A program made the position numbers and the translations under genes. From Limonium bicolor (Eukaryota > Streptophyta > Magnoliopsida > Caryophyllales > Plumbaginaceae): a stretch of 64,000 nucleotides of DNA. This document shows positions 22,123 through 34,319 of this stretch, piece by piece (within the stretch, counting starts at the first letter, position 1; each line of letters begins with the position of its first letter). Under the pieces are notes generated by a model. That model had not been told where the DNA came from, made no database searches, and worked only from the letters and a program-made list of their open reading frames with translations. The stretch lies in assembly GCA_023374045.1 (NCBI GenBank), contig CM041780.1:37773030-37837029 (forward strand), read 5' to 3'.

Positions 22123-25100
22123 TCAAGATGGGCCGCCACAGCAGCTAGCAATAGCTTTCTTCAGTTTGAAATACCATTGCTGGCGTGGCTTTTTGGATGC
22201 TTTGGGATGTGGTGCTGCAATACAGATAGAAGAGATAGAATTTATGGAATTGGAGCTTTCAGTTAAGGATATACCTGGTGCAGGAGGCTGAGAAAAGGTA
22301 TCGCCTAGGTACTTCTTCAATCGAGCACCATTTACTTTGAATACTTCTCCTGTCTTATTCTCTAGCTCATAAGCACCATAAGTAGTGACCCCCACAACTT
22401 TGAATGGACCTGCCCAATGTGATTTCAACTTACCAGGAAAGAGGCGCAGCCTGGAATTATAGAGCAACACTAGATCCCCTACTTTGAATTCTCTCTTATG
22501 AATCATCTGATCATGGATTCTCTTTGTGCGCTCCTTATAAATTCGGGAACTGTCATAGGCTTGCTCTCTGAGTTCCTCAAGTTCAGATAGTTGAAATTTC
22601 CTTTTCTCTCCAGCAGTGTGCATATCAAAATTCAGGCCTTTCAATGCCCAATAGGCTTTGTGCTCTAATTCGACTGGAAGATGGCAAGCTTTTCCATACA
22701 CAAGTTTAAAAGGAGACATACCTATAGGGGTCTTGAAAGCAGTCCGGTATGCCCACAAAGCATCATCTATTTAACTGACCAATCTTTCCTTGATGCACTT
22801 ACCGTCTTCTGTAGATCCATTTCAGCTCACGATTAGTCCTCTGCAAGACCATTAGTTTGGGGGTGGTAAGGTAGTGCCACCTTGTGAGTCACCCCATATT
22901 TAGTCATTAGGAGTCGAATGCTCGGTTGCAGAAGTGGGAGCCACCATCACTGATAATTGCCCTGGGCACCCCGAATCTGGTGAATATGTGTTTCTTCAGG
23001 AATTTCACCACTGTTTTGGAATCAGCATTGTGGCATGGAATAGCTTCTACCCACTTGGAGACATAATCTACAGCTACCAGGATGTATTGATTTCCATGAG
23101 ATGAGGGAAAGGGCCTGTGAAATCAATGCCCCAACATCGAAAAGTTCTACCTCAAGAATACCTTTCTGAGGCATCTCATGCTTTCTGGAGATGTTTCCCA
23201 TCCTCTGACAGGTCACAATGGGAACAGAAATGGTGGACATCTTTATGAGTAGGCCATAAAATCCACACTCCAATATCTTTGCAGCTGTTCTTGTATAACC
23301 ATGATGGCCACCTGCCTCTTTAGCATGACAGAATTCGATAACTCTGGATCTCCTTATCTGGAAGACACGCCTCATCAAGCCATCAGCACAGATCCTAAAC
23401 AGATATGGATCCTCCCAGATATAATGGCGGGTTTCTGACAAGAATTTCTTCCTCTGTTATAGCTGTAGTCATGAGGGATTAAACCAGTAGCAAGATAATT
23501 AACTAAATCAGCATACCATGGTTCATCTACCTTTCCAATTTTGAACACCGTCTCATCAGGGAAGAATTCGTTGATCGGGATTCCATCATCAGGGATATCA
23601 AGTCTAGATAGGTGATCAGCAACTCCATTCAGCTTCCCCTTTTTATCCACAACTTCTAAATTGAATTCTTGGAGAAGTAGGATCCACCTCAGAAGTCTTG
23701 GTTTCGATTCATTTTCTGAAAAAGGTACTTGAGGGCTGAATGATCTGTGTACTATACCTTGCTACCAAGCAGATATGGTCGAAACTTGTCCAGAGCAAAC
23801 ACCACAGCAGCAATTCCTTCTCTGTAGTAGTATAATTTTCTGTGCATCAATTAAGGTCTTGCTAGCATAAGTGATTACCCTCAGCATTTTATCTTCTTCT
23901 GACATAGTGCGGCGCCAACAGCATAGTCACTCGCATCCGTCATGATCTCAAATGGTTCAGACCAATCTGGTGGGACCACAATAGGTGCTGAACAGAGCTT
24001 CTCTTTGATAGTCTGAAATGCTGTCAAGCACTCCTCTGTAAACTGAAACTTGATGTCCTTCTGAAGCAAGTCTGACAGGGGTTTAGCAATTTTTGAAAAG
24101 TCCTGTATAAACCTCCTGTAAAACCCTGCATGACCAAGAAAAGATCTTACATCTTTAACTGAATTTGGTGGGGGCAGTTTTTCTATTACCTCGATCTTGG
24201 CCTTGTCCACCTGGAGGCCTTCTTTTGACACCTTATGCCCAAGCACAATTCCTTCTTGTACCATGAAGTGGCACTTCTCCCAATTCAGCACTAAGTTCGT
24301 GTCCTCACAGCGAGCCAAAATAGGTCTAATTGCTCCAGACAAACATCGAAGCTTTGTCCATAGACAGAGAAGTCGTCCATGAACACTTCAATACTTTTCT
24401 CAATAAATTCATTAAAAATAGCCATCATACATCTCTGAAATGTGGCTGGAGCATTGCAGAGACCAAAGGGCATCCTCCTGTAAGCAAAAGTACCATAAGG
24501 ACAGGTGAAGGTAGTCTTCTCCTGATCTTCTGGCGCAATGGGAATCTGGAAATAACCGCTGTACCCATCAAGGAAGCAGTAGAACTCTTTCCCTGCTAAC
24601 CGCTCCAACATTTGATCAATAAATGGTAGTGGGAAATGGTCCTTCCTTGTGGCCTCATTCAAGCGCCGGTAATCGATGCACATCCTCCAACCTGTGGTTT
24701 GCCTCTGGGGTACCAATTCACCTTTCTCATTTGGCACTGCAACTATCCCCCCTTTCTTTGGAACAACCTGGACTGGAGATACCCACTGGCTGTCAGAAAT
24801 AGGGTAGATAATACCTGCATCAAGAAGCTTTAGTACCTCGGCCTTGACCACCTCCTTTAGATTTGGATTCAACCTTCTCTGAGGCTGTCTCACTGCCTTG
24901 TAATTCTCCTCCATATGAATCCGGTGAGTGCAGAAACCCGGATTAATTCCCTTGATGTCAGCAACTGTCCATCCCATGGCACTCTTATGTTTCTTTAGCA
25001 CCTCCAGAAGTCTAGATTCCTGCAAAATAGACAAAGATGCAGAGATAATAACAGGCAGGGTGTTACCCTCTGCCAAGAAAACATATTTGAGATGGGAGGG

Positions 25101-25466
25101 GAGAGATTTAAGTTCTAAGGTAGGAGGCTTCTCTATTGAAGGTATGGGTCTCTGAATGGATCGTTCCAACTTTTCCACAGGAGGAGAGGAGGATCGAAAG
25201 TATGATTTCCCGTGATTCAGCTGCTGGACGACCGAGGCCATCTCAAAACTGTCTTTGTCATCCTCAATGGATCGACTTATTACCTGTTCTAAAGTATCAG
25301 AAAACTTAAACAAAGAATTAAAAGAATCAGTATTCCTATAGGTGTAGTCATCATCAAGATCATAAGAATTGTCAATTAAATCAGCAGAGAAAACAGCTTG
25401 AGAAGAAGTGTTTTTCCGCATCATCTTATTTATATCAAAGCTTAATTCTTCATCATGGAATTTCAA
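22123..25466 (-). pseudogene. Athila-1 pol: reverse transcriptase, RNase H, integrase (multiply frameshifted)
   Basis: Open pieces in order. 25466-24291 is RT, with the fingers/palm (MCIDYRRLNEATRKDHFPLP) and catalytic VFMDDFSVYG intact. 24342-23881 is the RT end (LGHKVS, SFLGHAGFYRRF) and the RNase H start (MTDASDYAVGAAL). 23880-23650 is RNase H with several shifts (YTTTEKELL visible). 23650-23375 holds GVADHLSRL. 23441-23022 is the integrase zinc finger (GGHHG..CQRMGN). SDGGSHF of the integrase core lies near 22950. 22758-22123 is the integrase C-terminus ([20 protein letters not shown]). Shifts fall near 25475, 24330, 23900, 23400 and 23100. Residues are typical of Athila. No working polyprotein is possible. 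Confidence 0.9.
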
Positions 25467-27784
25467 GGTAATCTTCCCTTGTCAACATCAATAACAGTCT
25501 TTGCAGTTCTGAGGAAAGGTCTACCTAAAATCAGAGGTACCTCAACATCTTCATCCATGTCAAGGATCACAAAGTCAGCGGGGAAGAAAAACTTACCCAC
25601 ACTAACAACTACGTTTTCAACCATACCTCTGGGTGTGATCGATGATCTATCAGCCAACTGGAGTCTGAAATGAATGGGAACGAGCTCACCTGCATGAAGC
25701 TTTTTAAACATGGTGTATGGCATCAGGTTGATGCTCGCTCCTAGATCGCAGAGACCGTATCCGCAATCCATGTCTCCAATTGAACAGGGGATGATGGGCT
25801 GACCAGGATCACCACGCTTTGGAGGCAGCATCTGTCGGAGAGCTGCTGAACAAGTTTCGGTCAGCTGGATGGTGTCCTTCTCTTTATATTTCCTCTTATT
25901 CGAAATCAGATCCTTTACAAATTTAGCATAATTCGGCATTTGCTTAATCGCATCAATAAGAGGGATATTAATAGTCAGCTTTCTAAAAACATCTAGAAAT
26001 CTTCCAAATTGTTCATCGAGCTCTCGCTCTTTGAGTCGGTTTGGAAATGGAAGTTCCTTTGCAGATATTTTCCCCTTTTTATTTTTAACAGCAGTAGAAA
26101 GAGAGGAAGAAGGAATAGGAGCCTGGGTCTCCTCAGAAACTACCTCAGGAGGGGCGGGATGCCCTGATGGTGCACCGGCGGTGTTAGAAAGAGGCTCGGT
26201 CTCTTCATCAGTACGGCTTCCTGCCACTTGGTCTTTTAAATTCCTCCCACTTCTCAGGGTAACTGCTGCTGCTTCAGAATCCTCGCAGTCTTCGTCTGAG
26301 ACCGACACTGCCTTCAACTGCTCTTTTGGATTGGTTTCTGGTTGTGAAGGCAATGATCCAGAAGGTCTCTGCTGCATGAGGAATTGAGTCAACTGACTCA
26401 TTGTTCCTTGCATCTCCACCATGGCGTTCTCTAGTTTCTGGTTGATTACCGCTTGCTGTTCTTGAGAAGCCATCAGCTTATCCACCATCTCCTTTAAATT
26501 TGCATTGTTTGAGCTCAAAGATGGTTGCTGAGCTTGAGGTTGCTGTGGCCGGAATTGATTATATTGAGGCCTTGAAAAACCGGGTGGTCCCCCCTGATTC
26601 GTCCTCTGAGGCTGCAATTGATGTGAATTAAGTGCATTGTTAGGATTTCCATACCTCAGATTTTGGTGCTGATTCTGCACCCAGGGTTGCCTGTTGTTGA
26701 ACTGGCCTATTACATTGGCCTCCTCGGTTTGCCTCATCTCGGCTACTTGTGGGCAGTCCTCATAGTCGTGTGCATCCCCACATTGAGAGCAGCAAGCTTC
26801 GTTTGTAGAGATTTTCTTGGCGGATTGCCTGGTGGTTGGCCCCATGGTGAGCTGTTCGAGCATCTTCGCCATGCTTCCCATCGTGGTCCTCATCTGTGCT
26901 TGCTCAGCGGCTAGCTGTTCCATCATTGGGTCTGGAGCTCGGGAAGAACTCTGACCTATTGAAAATACTCGTCCTCCACTGCTGCTCCATTGACGAAGCT
27001 CCTCACAGTAGGACTCCATAGCTGCCATGAACTCCTCCCCACTTTTTGCTAGCAGGTTTCCTCCTATGCCGGATCTTATCTCGCCTCTGTGTTCGTCTTT
27101 CAACCCCTGGAAGAATCCCTGAGCTAGTGAAGTGATGTCCTGACCATGATGAGGGCACTGTCGGAGTAGCTCCTTGAATCGGTCCCACGCCTCACAGACT
27201 GTCTCATTACCCTTCTGTTTGAATGCCATCAGGTCGGCAATCATTTGTCGTGTCCGGGAGATGGGAATGTACTTCTCGTAGAATTTGTCCATCATCTGCT
27301 CCCAGGTGGTAATGATGCCTGGCGGTAGTCTGTGGAACCATTTCGAGGCTTCTCCTGACAAGCTGTGCTGGAACAGGCTCAATCTGGCGTACTCCTCCAA
27401 TCCTTGAGATAAACCAAGAGAGTCCAAGTGTACAAGAAAGCGATGTACATGGTCCAATGTATCTGATGGGTCTGCACCTGAAAAAGTACCTGCAGGGTGA
27501 TTTCTAACTGCATTGGATTGGTGAGAAGGTTTTACCTTTTGCCAATCGGCTATGAGTTCTGCAGTTAGATTGGGTAGAACCACTGGCCCTCGTCTTGGTG
27601 TGGCTGGTGGTCTGTTTATCCTTCCCATTGTATACTGAGTCACTGCACCTCCTCCAATTTGGTCATGATTTGCCGCCATGTTGAAGTCAAGCTGCCTTCT
27701 TGCTCTCAGAGCTTGGAGGTAGACTCTTTCGATTTCAGGATCGAAGTTTGTGTCTGGGGGACCAGTTGAGCGCGTTCTGCGCAT
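25463..27784 (-). CDS. gag-pro: Athila-1 Gag-protease, intact 773 codons
   Basis: It encodes the capsid polyprotein of an Athila-type element. Residues about 100-265 form the retrotransposon gag domain (ASKWFHRLPPGIITTWEQM..FYEKY, ETVCEAWDRFKELLRQCPHH). A cysteine/histidine knuckle CSQCGDAHDYEDC follows near residue 340. A Gln/Asn/Pro-rich linker and a short coiled coil (NQKLENAMVEMQGTMSQL) come next. The aspartic-protease motif CDLGASINLMP lies near residue 680, with LILGRPFL downstream. The ATG at 27784 lies about 180 nt after the PBS. The frame ends where pol would continue: a one-base shift near 25475 separates KGR from the RT frame, so a fused Gag-Pol is not made. Why this part is open while pol is broken is unclear. 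Confidence 0.92.
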   Translation of the reverse strand: MRRTRSTGPPDTNFDPEIERVYLQALRARRQLDFNMAANHDQIGGGAVTQYTMGRINRPPATPRRGPVVLPNLTAELIADWQKVKPSHQSNAVRNHPAGTFSGADPSDTLDHVHRFLVHLDSLGLSQGLEEYARLSLFQHSLSGEASKWFHRLPPGIITTWEQMMDKFYEKYIPISRTRQMIADLMAFKQKGNETVCEAWDRFKELLRQCPHHGQDITSLAQGFFQGLKDEHRGEIRSGIGGNLLAKSGEEFMAAMESYCEELRQWSSSGGRVFSIGQSSSRAPDPMMEQLAAEQAQMRTTMGSMAKMLEQLTMGPTTRQSAKKISTNEACCSQCGDAHDYEDCPQVAEMRQTEEANVIGQFNNRQPWVQNQHQNLRYGNPNNALNSHQLQPQRTNQGGPPGFSRPQYNQFRPQQPQAQQPSLSSNNANLKEMVDKLMASQEQQAVINQKLENAMVEMQGTMSQLTQFLMQQRPSGSLPSQPETNPKEQLKAVSVSDEDCEDSEAAAVTLRSGRNLKDQVAGSRTDEETEPLSNTAGAPSGHPAPPEVVSEETQAPIPSSSLSTAVKNKKGKISAKELPFPNRLKERELDEQFGRFLDVFRKLTINIPLIDAIKQMPNYAKFVKDLISNKRKYKEKDTIQLTETCSAALRQMLPPKRGDPGQPIIPCSIGDMDCGYGLCDLGASINLMPYTMFKKLHAGELVPIHFRLQLADRSSITPRGMVENVVVSVGKFFFPADFVILDMDEDVEVPLILGRPFLRTAKTVIDVDKGRLP

Positions 27785-27963
27785 CCACTAGGCGCTTATA
27801 ATCAGCCCGAGAAAAAGGAACAAAATGAGTGAGTTTTTAAAGTAATGAAAATGGCACACAAAAATAAATTAAAATCAAAATATATTACAAAACAAATGAT
27901 TATAAACAGTGTGTTGTGATAAAGTAACAAATTAACCAAGGCTAGGGACTAGACAAAAGTCAA
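27785..27963. other. Athila-1 5' leader
   Basis: AT-rich sequence between PBS and gag start, with no ORF. Packaging and translation signals would be expected in this position, but none can be named from sequence. Confidence 0.5.
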
Positions 27964-27982
27964 GTCCCCGGCAACGGCGCCA
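27964..27982 (-). promoter_or_regulatory. Athila-1 primer-binding site (tRNA-Asp type)
   Basis: Minus strand TGGCGCCGTTGCCGGGGAC, 3 nt from the 5' LTR end at 27986. This is the standard Athila PBS. The same 19 nt recur in Athila-2 (46055-46073). Confidence 0.9.
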
Positions 27983-27985
27983 TTT

Positions 27986-29820
27986 TGCAAACGATAATAT
28001 TTGGTGTATTAAATACTAAGAAATAATCCTAGAATTCAATAGTTTAATATATCGTCAGGTTGCAAAAATCCCGGTCGAAATAGTATAGTAATTAAAGAAG
28101 CGACCGGGGTGTCAATCCACGGGACTCGATGAGTAAGTCTAGCCTTAGGTATTGGTTAACTCGAAAGGGGGTTTTTGTTTTGGTTTTGGGTTGCAAATAA
28201 ATAACAGGAAAGTAAATAGCAGATAAAGTAAAGTGATAGTTTTGGGAGTGTGAACGGTACTCTAGGTTCAGGGAGTTGTTTCACTAGCTAGGTTCTGCAT
28301 ATTCTACTGCTTAAGTGGAGACTTGGATCGGCTTGTAATTCTCAATTATCTATTCTGTATTAAGTCATAATTCCAGATAGCTCATCTAGACAGGGCATGT
28401 AGTTCTAGTCTAGACCTAGCAAGTATATCTAGATGGCTTTAATGCACAGAATTACTAGTCTGGTTGGTTCAATCCGGACTAAAGCTCCTAGTGACTAAGT
28501 AATCTATCCGATTGCAATTATCACAGGTAACAGGTTAATAGGACCGTCAATGCTAATCACCTTATCTGATCATAACATGATTCGAGGGCTTATAATAACT
28601 TAGCAACGTTTATTAAAAGCACTTAAAAGCATTAACCTGAACAATCCAAATTGTCTCAACAAGCAGCAAAATAATGCAGAGTTTAACTAATTACAACATC
28701 CCTTCCCCTAGAGTAAATCCTTTTAGCTAGACATAGTAGTTATAATCATAAATAAGAGAGAGTTAGAAGAATCATCTGTTATGAAGATCTTCTTGCTCGC
28801 TCCGTCCTTTGTCCTTGCTCCGTGCTAGCTTGAAGGTTGATCTGGTGATAATGGAGTGGATTGGGTGAAATGGGCGAAAGTGGAAGTTTTGGTGATTTTT
28901 GTGAGGTGTCCGGCTATAGGGTCGGACAGGGGTCGGACGTGAGATGTCCGGATCTGTCTGGGTCGGACGTGATCCGGACGTGGGTGGAAGGAGCTTGTCC
29001 GGATCCGGACAAGGGTCGGACAAGGCTAAAATGGTGTGTATGGATACGGGGTATTGTGTGAATGGAAGCGAGTAGTTACGGGAGATTTTAGCGAGGATGA
29101 TGAACTGGGCTGAGATATGGAGAGATAGAAGAATGAATGGAGATGGAGCGTAAGGTGAGTGAGAGAGTTAGAGAGGGAGAGGACTGTGAAGTCAGGTGCG
29201 AATTGAAATGAAAGCAGAAGGAAGTTTATATAGGATTAGGGAGTTAGACATGGTTTAGTGGAGGTTTTGACGTTTGTGTGGGTGGAGACTCTGATTGAGG
29301 ATGGAGCTGTATTAATCAATCTTCAGTGCGCCGCTCCCTGTTTCATGCCGACTGTCTGTTGATAATTAGCCGAAAGGCTAATTATCAGTGCGTGCATTTT
29401 TATTTTTCAATTCTGTGTGACGTCCGGATCGTGTCCGGATTGTGTCCGGATCCGGACGTCTCACAGAGTTTCAGATCTGGATCGCGAATTCTCGGATCTG
29501 GAATTTTTGTCATGTCCGGCTTGCGTCCGGCCCAATTACACCCGGACAAGAGATGTCCGGCTTTGTCCGGCCAAACTGATCCGGACAAGACCAATTTTTG
29601 TCTCTTGTCTTGATTTGTTCCCCGTTTGTTGTGTTGTAATCCTTATGATGTATAATCTTTATTTCCTGGGTTTTTCCTGCATTTAACATATATAACACAT
29701 CAGTTCTTATCAAAGCATCAATTTTAGGAAAAACATATAATAAGTGGGAAACATTGCCTGAATTGTTACAAATTATAAGGTATTTAAACCCTAAAAAGCC
29801 TATATGTTTCACACTTATCA
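27986..29820 (-). mobile_element. Athila-1 5' LTR
   Basis: 1835 bp, partner of 16100-17949. It contains the same GTCCGG/CCGGAC hairpin clusters, including the 20-bp palindrome at 28994-29013. It ends CACACTTATCA followed by the TSD AGCAC. Confidence 0.9.
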
Positions 29821-30532
29821 AGCACTCCGCACCTCTTCAACCAAGCCTGTATGAGAGACTAGCGAATGGAGAGAGTGTGCTCGGTGACTCAATGCGTCAG
29901 CTACCACATTTGCCTTACCCTCTTTGTACTCTAAATTGATGTCGTAGTCGTTTAAGAACTCGACCCACCTTCTTTGTCTCATGTTCAACTCCTTCTAAGT
30001 GAACAAGTATTTTAAACTTTTGTGGTCAGATTAAATTGTCACACTTGCCCCATACAAGTAATGTCGCCATATCTTCAATGCGAAGACAATGGCCCCCAGT
30101 TCTAAATCATGGTTAGGGTAGTTCTCTTCATGCTTCTTCAGCTGTCGGGAGGCGTATGCTACGACCTTCCCGTGTTGCATCAACACACAACCCATACCTC
30201 TGCCTGATGCGTCGCAATAGACCTCAAAACCATCTGGACCGTCCTGTATAGTCAGGACTGGTGCAGATGTCAGAGCATCCTTGAGACTCTGGAAAGAACT
30301 CTCACAGTCGACTGTCCACTCGAATGGTGCATCCTTCTTCATTAAGGAAGTCATCGGCTTCGAGACACTGGAGAAGTCCTTCACAAAACCTCCTATAATA
30401 TCCTGCCAGACCGAGGAAGCTCCTGATATCGGTAACTGTCTTCGGCCTAGGCCAGGTGCGCACAGCATCAATCTTTGCCGGATCAACAGCGATCCCGGCC
30501 TCAGAAATCACATGACCAAGAAAGGATACTTG
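29821..30532 (-). pseudogene. chromo-X pol fragment: RT C-terminus and RNase H
   Basis: Minus translation starts at the Tat-1 junction with [20 protein letters not shown] and [15 protein letters not shown]. It shifts frame near 30330-30370, then gives [15 protein letters not shown] and the RNase H core [46 protein letters not shown] stop follows at the position of SDHKSLKYL, another within the next motif, then RQRRWVEFL and NVVADALS. The residues are typical of chromovirus-type Ty3/gypsy pol (Tekay/Del-like), unlike Athila. At least two stops and one frameshift make it a fossil. Confidence 0.88.
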
Positions 30533-32565
30533 TGTGAGCCTCGATTTTAAACCCTATCCCATGTGGATTAAGTTGATTGGGATCTATTCGGGTTTTAGGT
30601 CCACTTATAACCTAAGATTAATAACTATGTCATAGAAACAATAATTATTAAAACCTAAGCTAGCTCACCGGAACCTATTATGAGTCGCCACCTAATTTTA
30701 ACCTAAATTAGGAAAGGAGAGTTCGGGTTCGGGGGCTTGATATTCGACTTATTTAGGGTTCAATTACTTTCATTACCCTTCCTAGGTCGTTTTTCCTCTA
30801 CTTGGTTTATTTACGGCTTATTACGAGTCATTTTAGCCTAAGTGCGCGAGCTTCTGTTTTTTTGTGTTTTTTAGCATTTTTTGACAGAAAATTAAAGTGA
30901 ACTTAAAAGCTACCTAAACTAGGGTTTCGGAGGTAGAATTAGGTCGAATTTTGCTTACGTCCGTAGCCATGGACCCCATGTCCGAGACCACAGACCCCAG
31001 TTAACCTAATTATACAGAAGAGTCGAAATTAAAGGAAAACAAAAATTTGCAAAGTCCGGGGCCACGGACAGGCTGTCCGTCGGCCCGGACATTATTAGAA
31101 AACCTAAATTTTGAATTTTTTAAAATCCCGCCGCCGTCCGTGGGCGTCCGGGCTTACGGACAGGGAGTCCGGGACCCCGGACATGACGTCCGTGGGTGCG
31201 GACCGCCCTCGGACGGCGGCGTTGAGGCTGTTCCCGAAGGTGTTTTTGGCTCAAATTTTATGGGTGTGTAGCCTGAAAGATGTACAAGACGTTAGTGATT
31301 GAAAGAATTCAATTTGAAGTCAAAATTAATACGAAACTTAGTTAACAAGTTATTAGACAGAAACACAAACAAACCTTAATTCAGAAGCAATAAAAAGTCA
31401 ATTCGATTAGAAATTTCACATATAAGTGTATTCTGATCAGAGGGGTTAAGGAAGTCAAATTCCAACCTGTTTTGACTTCGGGATTTGATTGTTCCTTCAC
31501 GTCGGGAATCTTCGAGAGCTTTGTTGATGGCCAATCCGGTTCGACTTTGACCCAAGCTTCTGGCTCCTTCTTCCTTGTATTGTTAGCCACGGTTTGCTTC
31601 TGTATTTTTTGTGTTTTGGTGCTAGGAATCTCAATGGGAGAAGAAGGAATGTTTTTTGGTGATTTCGGGATGATTTCGGTATAGATTCGAGGCTCGGGGT
31701 TGCAAAAACATTGGAAGTAGGTTGACGGCTGAGTTCTCTGACTTTGGGGATGATCTTCTCTGCCCTAGTTCGTTTTTTGGGGGTCCTTTTATAGAAAGAG
31801 CATGGTCAAATTGATAGAGCAAGATCTTTATCTAAAACGCTGATTTCGTGCTCTAAGGGAATCTGATTTTGTAAAATATGTTTCAGGCCTAGATAAATTA
31901 TGAAATTTTAACTGAAGATAAAGGATGATTTTTAAGAATTTTGAGAGTTGGAATCGGGTTATTTTGATAAATAACCGATTAGATAAAAATCTTGCAATCT
32001 TGAATCTCCCATAATTCATAACTTATTATTGGAAAGTCGAAATAACGAATTTCGAACGGCATTAGTCTCTAATAAACATCCTCTATCTTGTGTTAAAATT
32101 TCATGACGTTTTGTTTTAATTTCGGTATTTTCCATAGGAGAGAGAAAATTGCAAAAATGATTGAATTTCTCTTTTAAATTTTGGGCTAAGGTACCAAATA
32201 AAATAATTTCAGGTTTATGACTGTATGTAGTCATGCTAACCATGTGACAATTTTATTTTAATTTTGGAAACCTTTTATTATTTCTATTTTGAGGTTATTT
32301 CATGTGTTAATTAAAGAAATTAGCTTATAATATGAATTAAAAGCTAAATTTCCAGAATAAATATTATCAGAGAATCATGAAATACCTTTCATAATGACTA
32401 TGATATTTGGAAGTGTTTGGAGATAATGAACAAGTCATATAAAAATAGAAAATCCCGATAATGTCCTTGGAAAATCCCGCCTTGGTGCTTTTTGACCCCT
32501 TTTGCCCTTTGTAACACGTATGCCTTATAGACTACTCCGGGGGGGTTGAAATTTTGGGTATAACA
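30533..32565 (-). mobile_element. Tat-1 3' LTR
   Basis: TGTGAGCCTCGATTTT...GGGTATAACA in plus orientation. A GC-rich block at 31054-31221 holds nested hairpins: ACGGACAG/CTGTCCGT, and CGCCGCCGTCCG (31129-31140) pairing with CGGACGGCGGCG (31210-31221). Differences from the other LTR near 30968-31010 are transitions at CG sites. Frames at 31047-31302, 31381-31684 and 31631-32243 are LTR sequence, not genes. Confidence 0.88.
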
Positions 32566-32618
32566 GATTGCCCCCCGTCAACTAGGCTTTGTAATGAAGA
32601 TGAAAAGACTAGTTGATG
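32566..32618 (-). promoter_or_regulatory. Tat-1 polypurine tract and flanking inverted repeat
   Basis: Minus strand GACGGGGGGCAATC abuts the 3' LTR start (TGTTATACCC). Next to the tract TCAACTAG (from about 32578) pairs with CTAGTTGA (about 32609) across a 23-nt loop. This is another stem beside a PPT. Confidence 0.7.
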
Positions 32619-33117
32619 CCTGAGTGATACCCCAAAATTTTGGGATCTTAAAAGTCCTTGTATGTAGATTGTTGAACTATTCGTGTAACACCCCATACGA
32701 TAACAACTCTATCTCTGGTCTAAACGTCACGGTCATTAAACTAATCACAGCGGAAGAACTCTAACTACCGAGGGTGATACAATACCGATAACCACCCATA
32801 TGGTTACCGGGTCCACACTACTGCAACTTACAGTCCCGGTCTGATAAAAGAAATACCAACATAACTGACACAATTTACAACACCTGATTACCGAGTGCTA
32901 AGAGTATTTACAACAGGGCTCACAGCCCGCCAAAAGAATACAAGTTTATGGTCACACAACTACTCCATGTTCTCTCCTAACAAAAGCAACAGGTGTACCA
33001 CATCGTACACCGACTATACTAGGGCTACGAGCCCGAGTACAACTCGGTACACCGCCCCATCTACTATTAAAAACCAAAAGCATAACGTCTCGGACTCCGT
33101 AACTAGCAACCGTCTCG

Positions 33118-33142
33118 TGTACCTGTAAAAATAGGAAAAATG
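33118..33142 (-). promoter_or_regulatory. Splice-acceptor-like block in LTR-C
   Basis: Minus strand CATTTTTCCTATTTTTACAG followed by GTACACGAG: a pyrimidine-rich run ending CAG/GT. It is followed further out by the GGGGCTCAGC block shared with LTR-D. Confidence 0.45.
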
Positions 33143-34319
33143 GTGCCCGAAGGGGCTCAGCTAAAGCTGCATATGGTAATCGCATACCCCGCGTACTAGC
33201 GAGGGTACGCTAACTACTTGGTCGCCAACATGCGGTTCATTATTATACAAACAAGCATGCTAATAACAACAACAATATATTCATATATAATAATACCCAC
33301 ACACAGAGTAAAACACAACAAGGAAACATTAGAAGTCCCCCACATATTGGTCACTGAGGCCTTGAGGTTCTCCCTCAAGATTCACACCTCATCTCGTGTT
33401 AGCCAAATTCTCATCCGGGTTAGACGGATGCTCATATCTCTTATCTCTTGATCATGTTTCTCGCACAAGGCATGATCCACACTTAACCATTATTTATCTC
33501 ATGAAATAATTACTCAGTTAAGTCGGGTGACCTCCGGGCAGAGAAGTGGCATACACACCACAACTCACCACCGGGCTTTAGGTTTGGCTTACTTCCCCGG
33601 GCTGCGACCTTACGGTTCGGAACCATGGTGGGAAGGTTAGGCCAGAACTCGGTAAGCAATCTCTCTTGCTTCCTCATTCTCACGCGTGGCCGACACTCTT
33701 TCGGTCTCCTCTCATCATCAGTTACCGTTTCCAGGTTAGGTAAGTCAGAAGGTTAGTGTGTTAGTGAGAGCGTCTCAAACACATGAATTCTTCCCATTCA
33801 AACATTTCATGAATTATACAAACTAGTCTTACAAGACATAGTTCATTGGGTGCAAGGTCAAGCACACGATATACAAGGTAATACTATTAATCATATTCAT
33901 GCATTTAATCTCGATTAGGTGATTGCTCATAAACACACAAACACACAAATCAGAGTAACCAAGTTAGGATACAGGGCATGAGAAAACCATACCGTTCACC
34001 GTCGTATCTTGCCCGTTGACTTACTCTCTCTCGGAGTCCAACTAATCAAGTCCTATAACATACATTAATTCGGGAGGTCAATTAACCATAATTAACCTAA
34101 CACGTTACTCCACTAACGTTTCTCGTACTTTACTCACTTAGTCATTACGTTTCAAGCTTAAATTTCACAAGTTCATGTTTCACATTCTCTCTTAGTCTTG
34201 TCTAAGCCCTTAATGACCTTCACATGTCATTAGTCAAGTGCTAATTAACCTATAATATCATTACCAAACCATTCCCTAGCTTTTAAACCATTTAAAACTA
34301 TTTTTTTTATTTCTGGTCT

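Larger units (their letters stand above)
16100..29820 (-). mobile_element. Athila-1: near-complete Athila-type Ty3/gypsy retrotransposon
   Basis: A 13.7-kb element flanked by AGCAC (16095-16099 and 29821-29825). LTRs are 16100-17949 and 27986-29820. The PBS matches tRNA-Asp type, the usual Athila primer. Order in minus sense: 5' LTR, PBS, gag-protease (open), pol (RT, RNase H and integrase, broken), a spacer, a third ORF in the env-like position, a PPT region, 3' LTR. It splits chromo-X pol. LTR copies differ by scattered substitutions and small indels, so the insertion is fairly recent. Frameshifts make it non-autonomous. Confidence 0.92.

Noticed and set aside
30281..30550. Plus-strand 89-codon frame opposite the chromo-X RT
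   Set aside because: Antisense to a clearly recognisable pol fragment.
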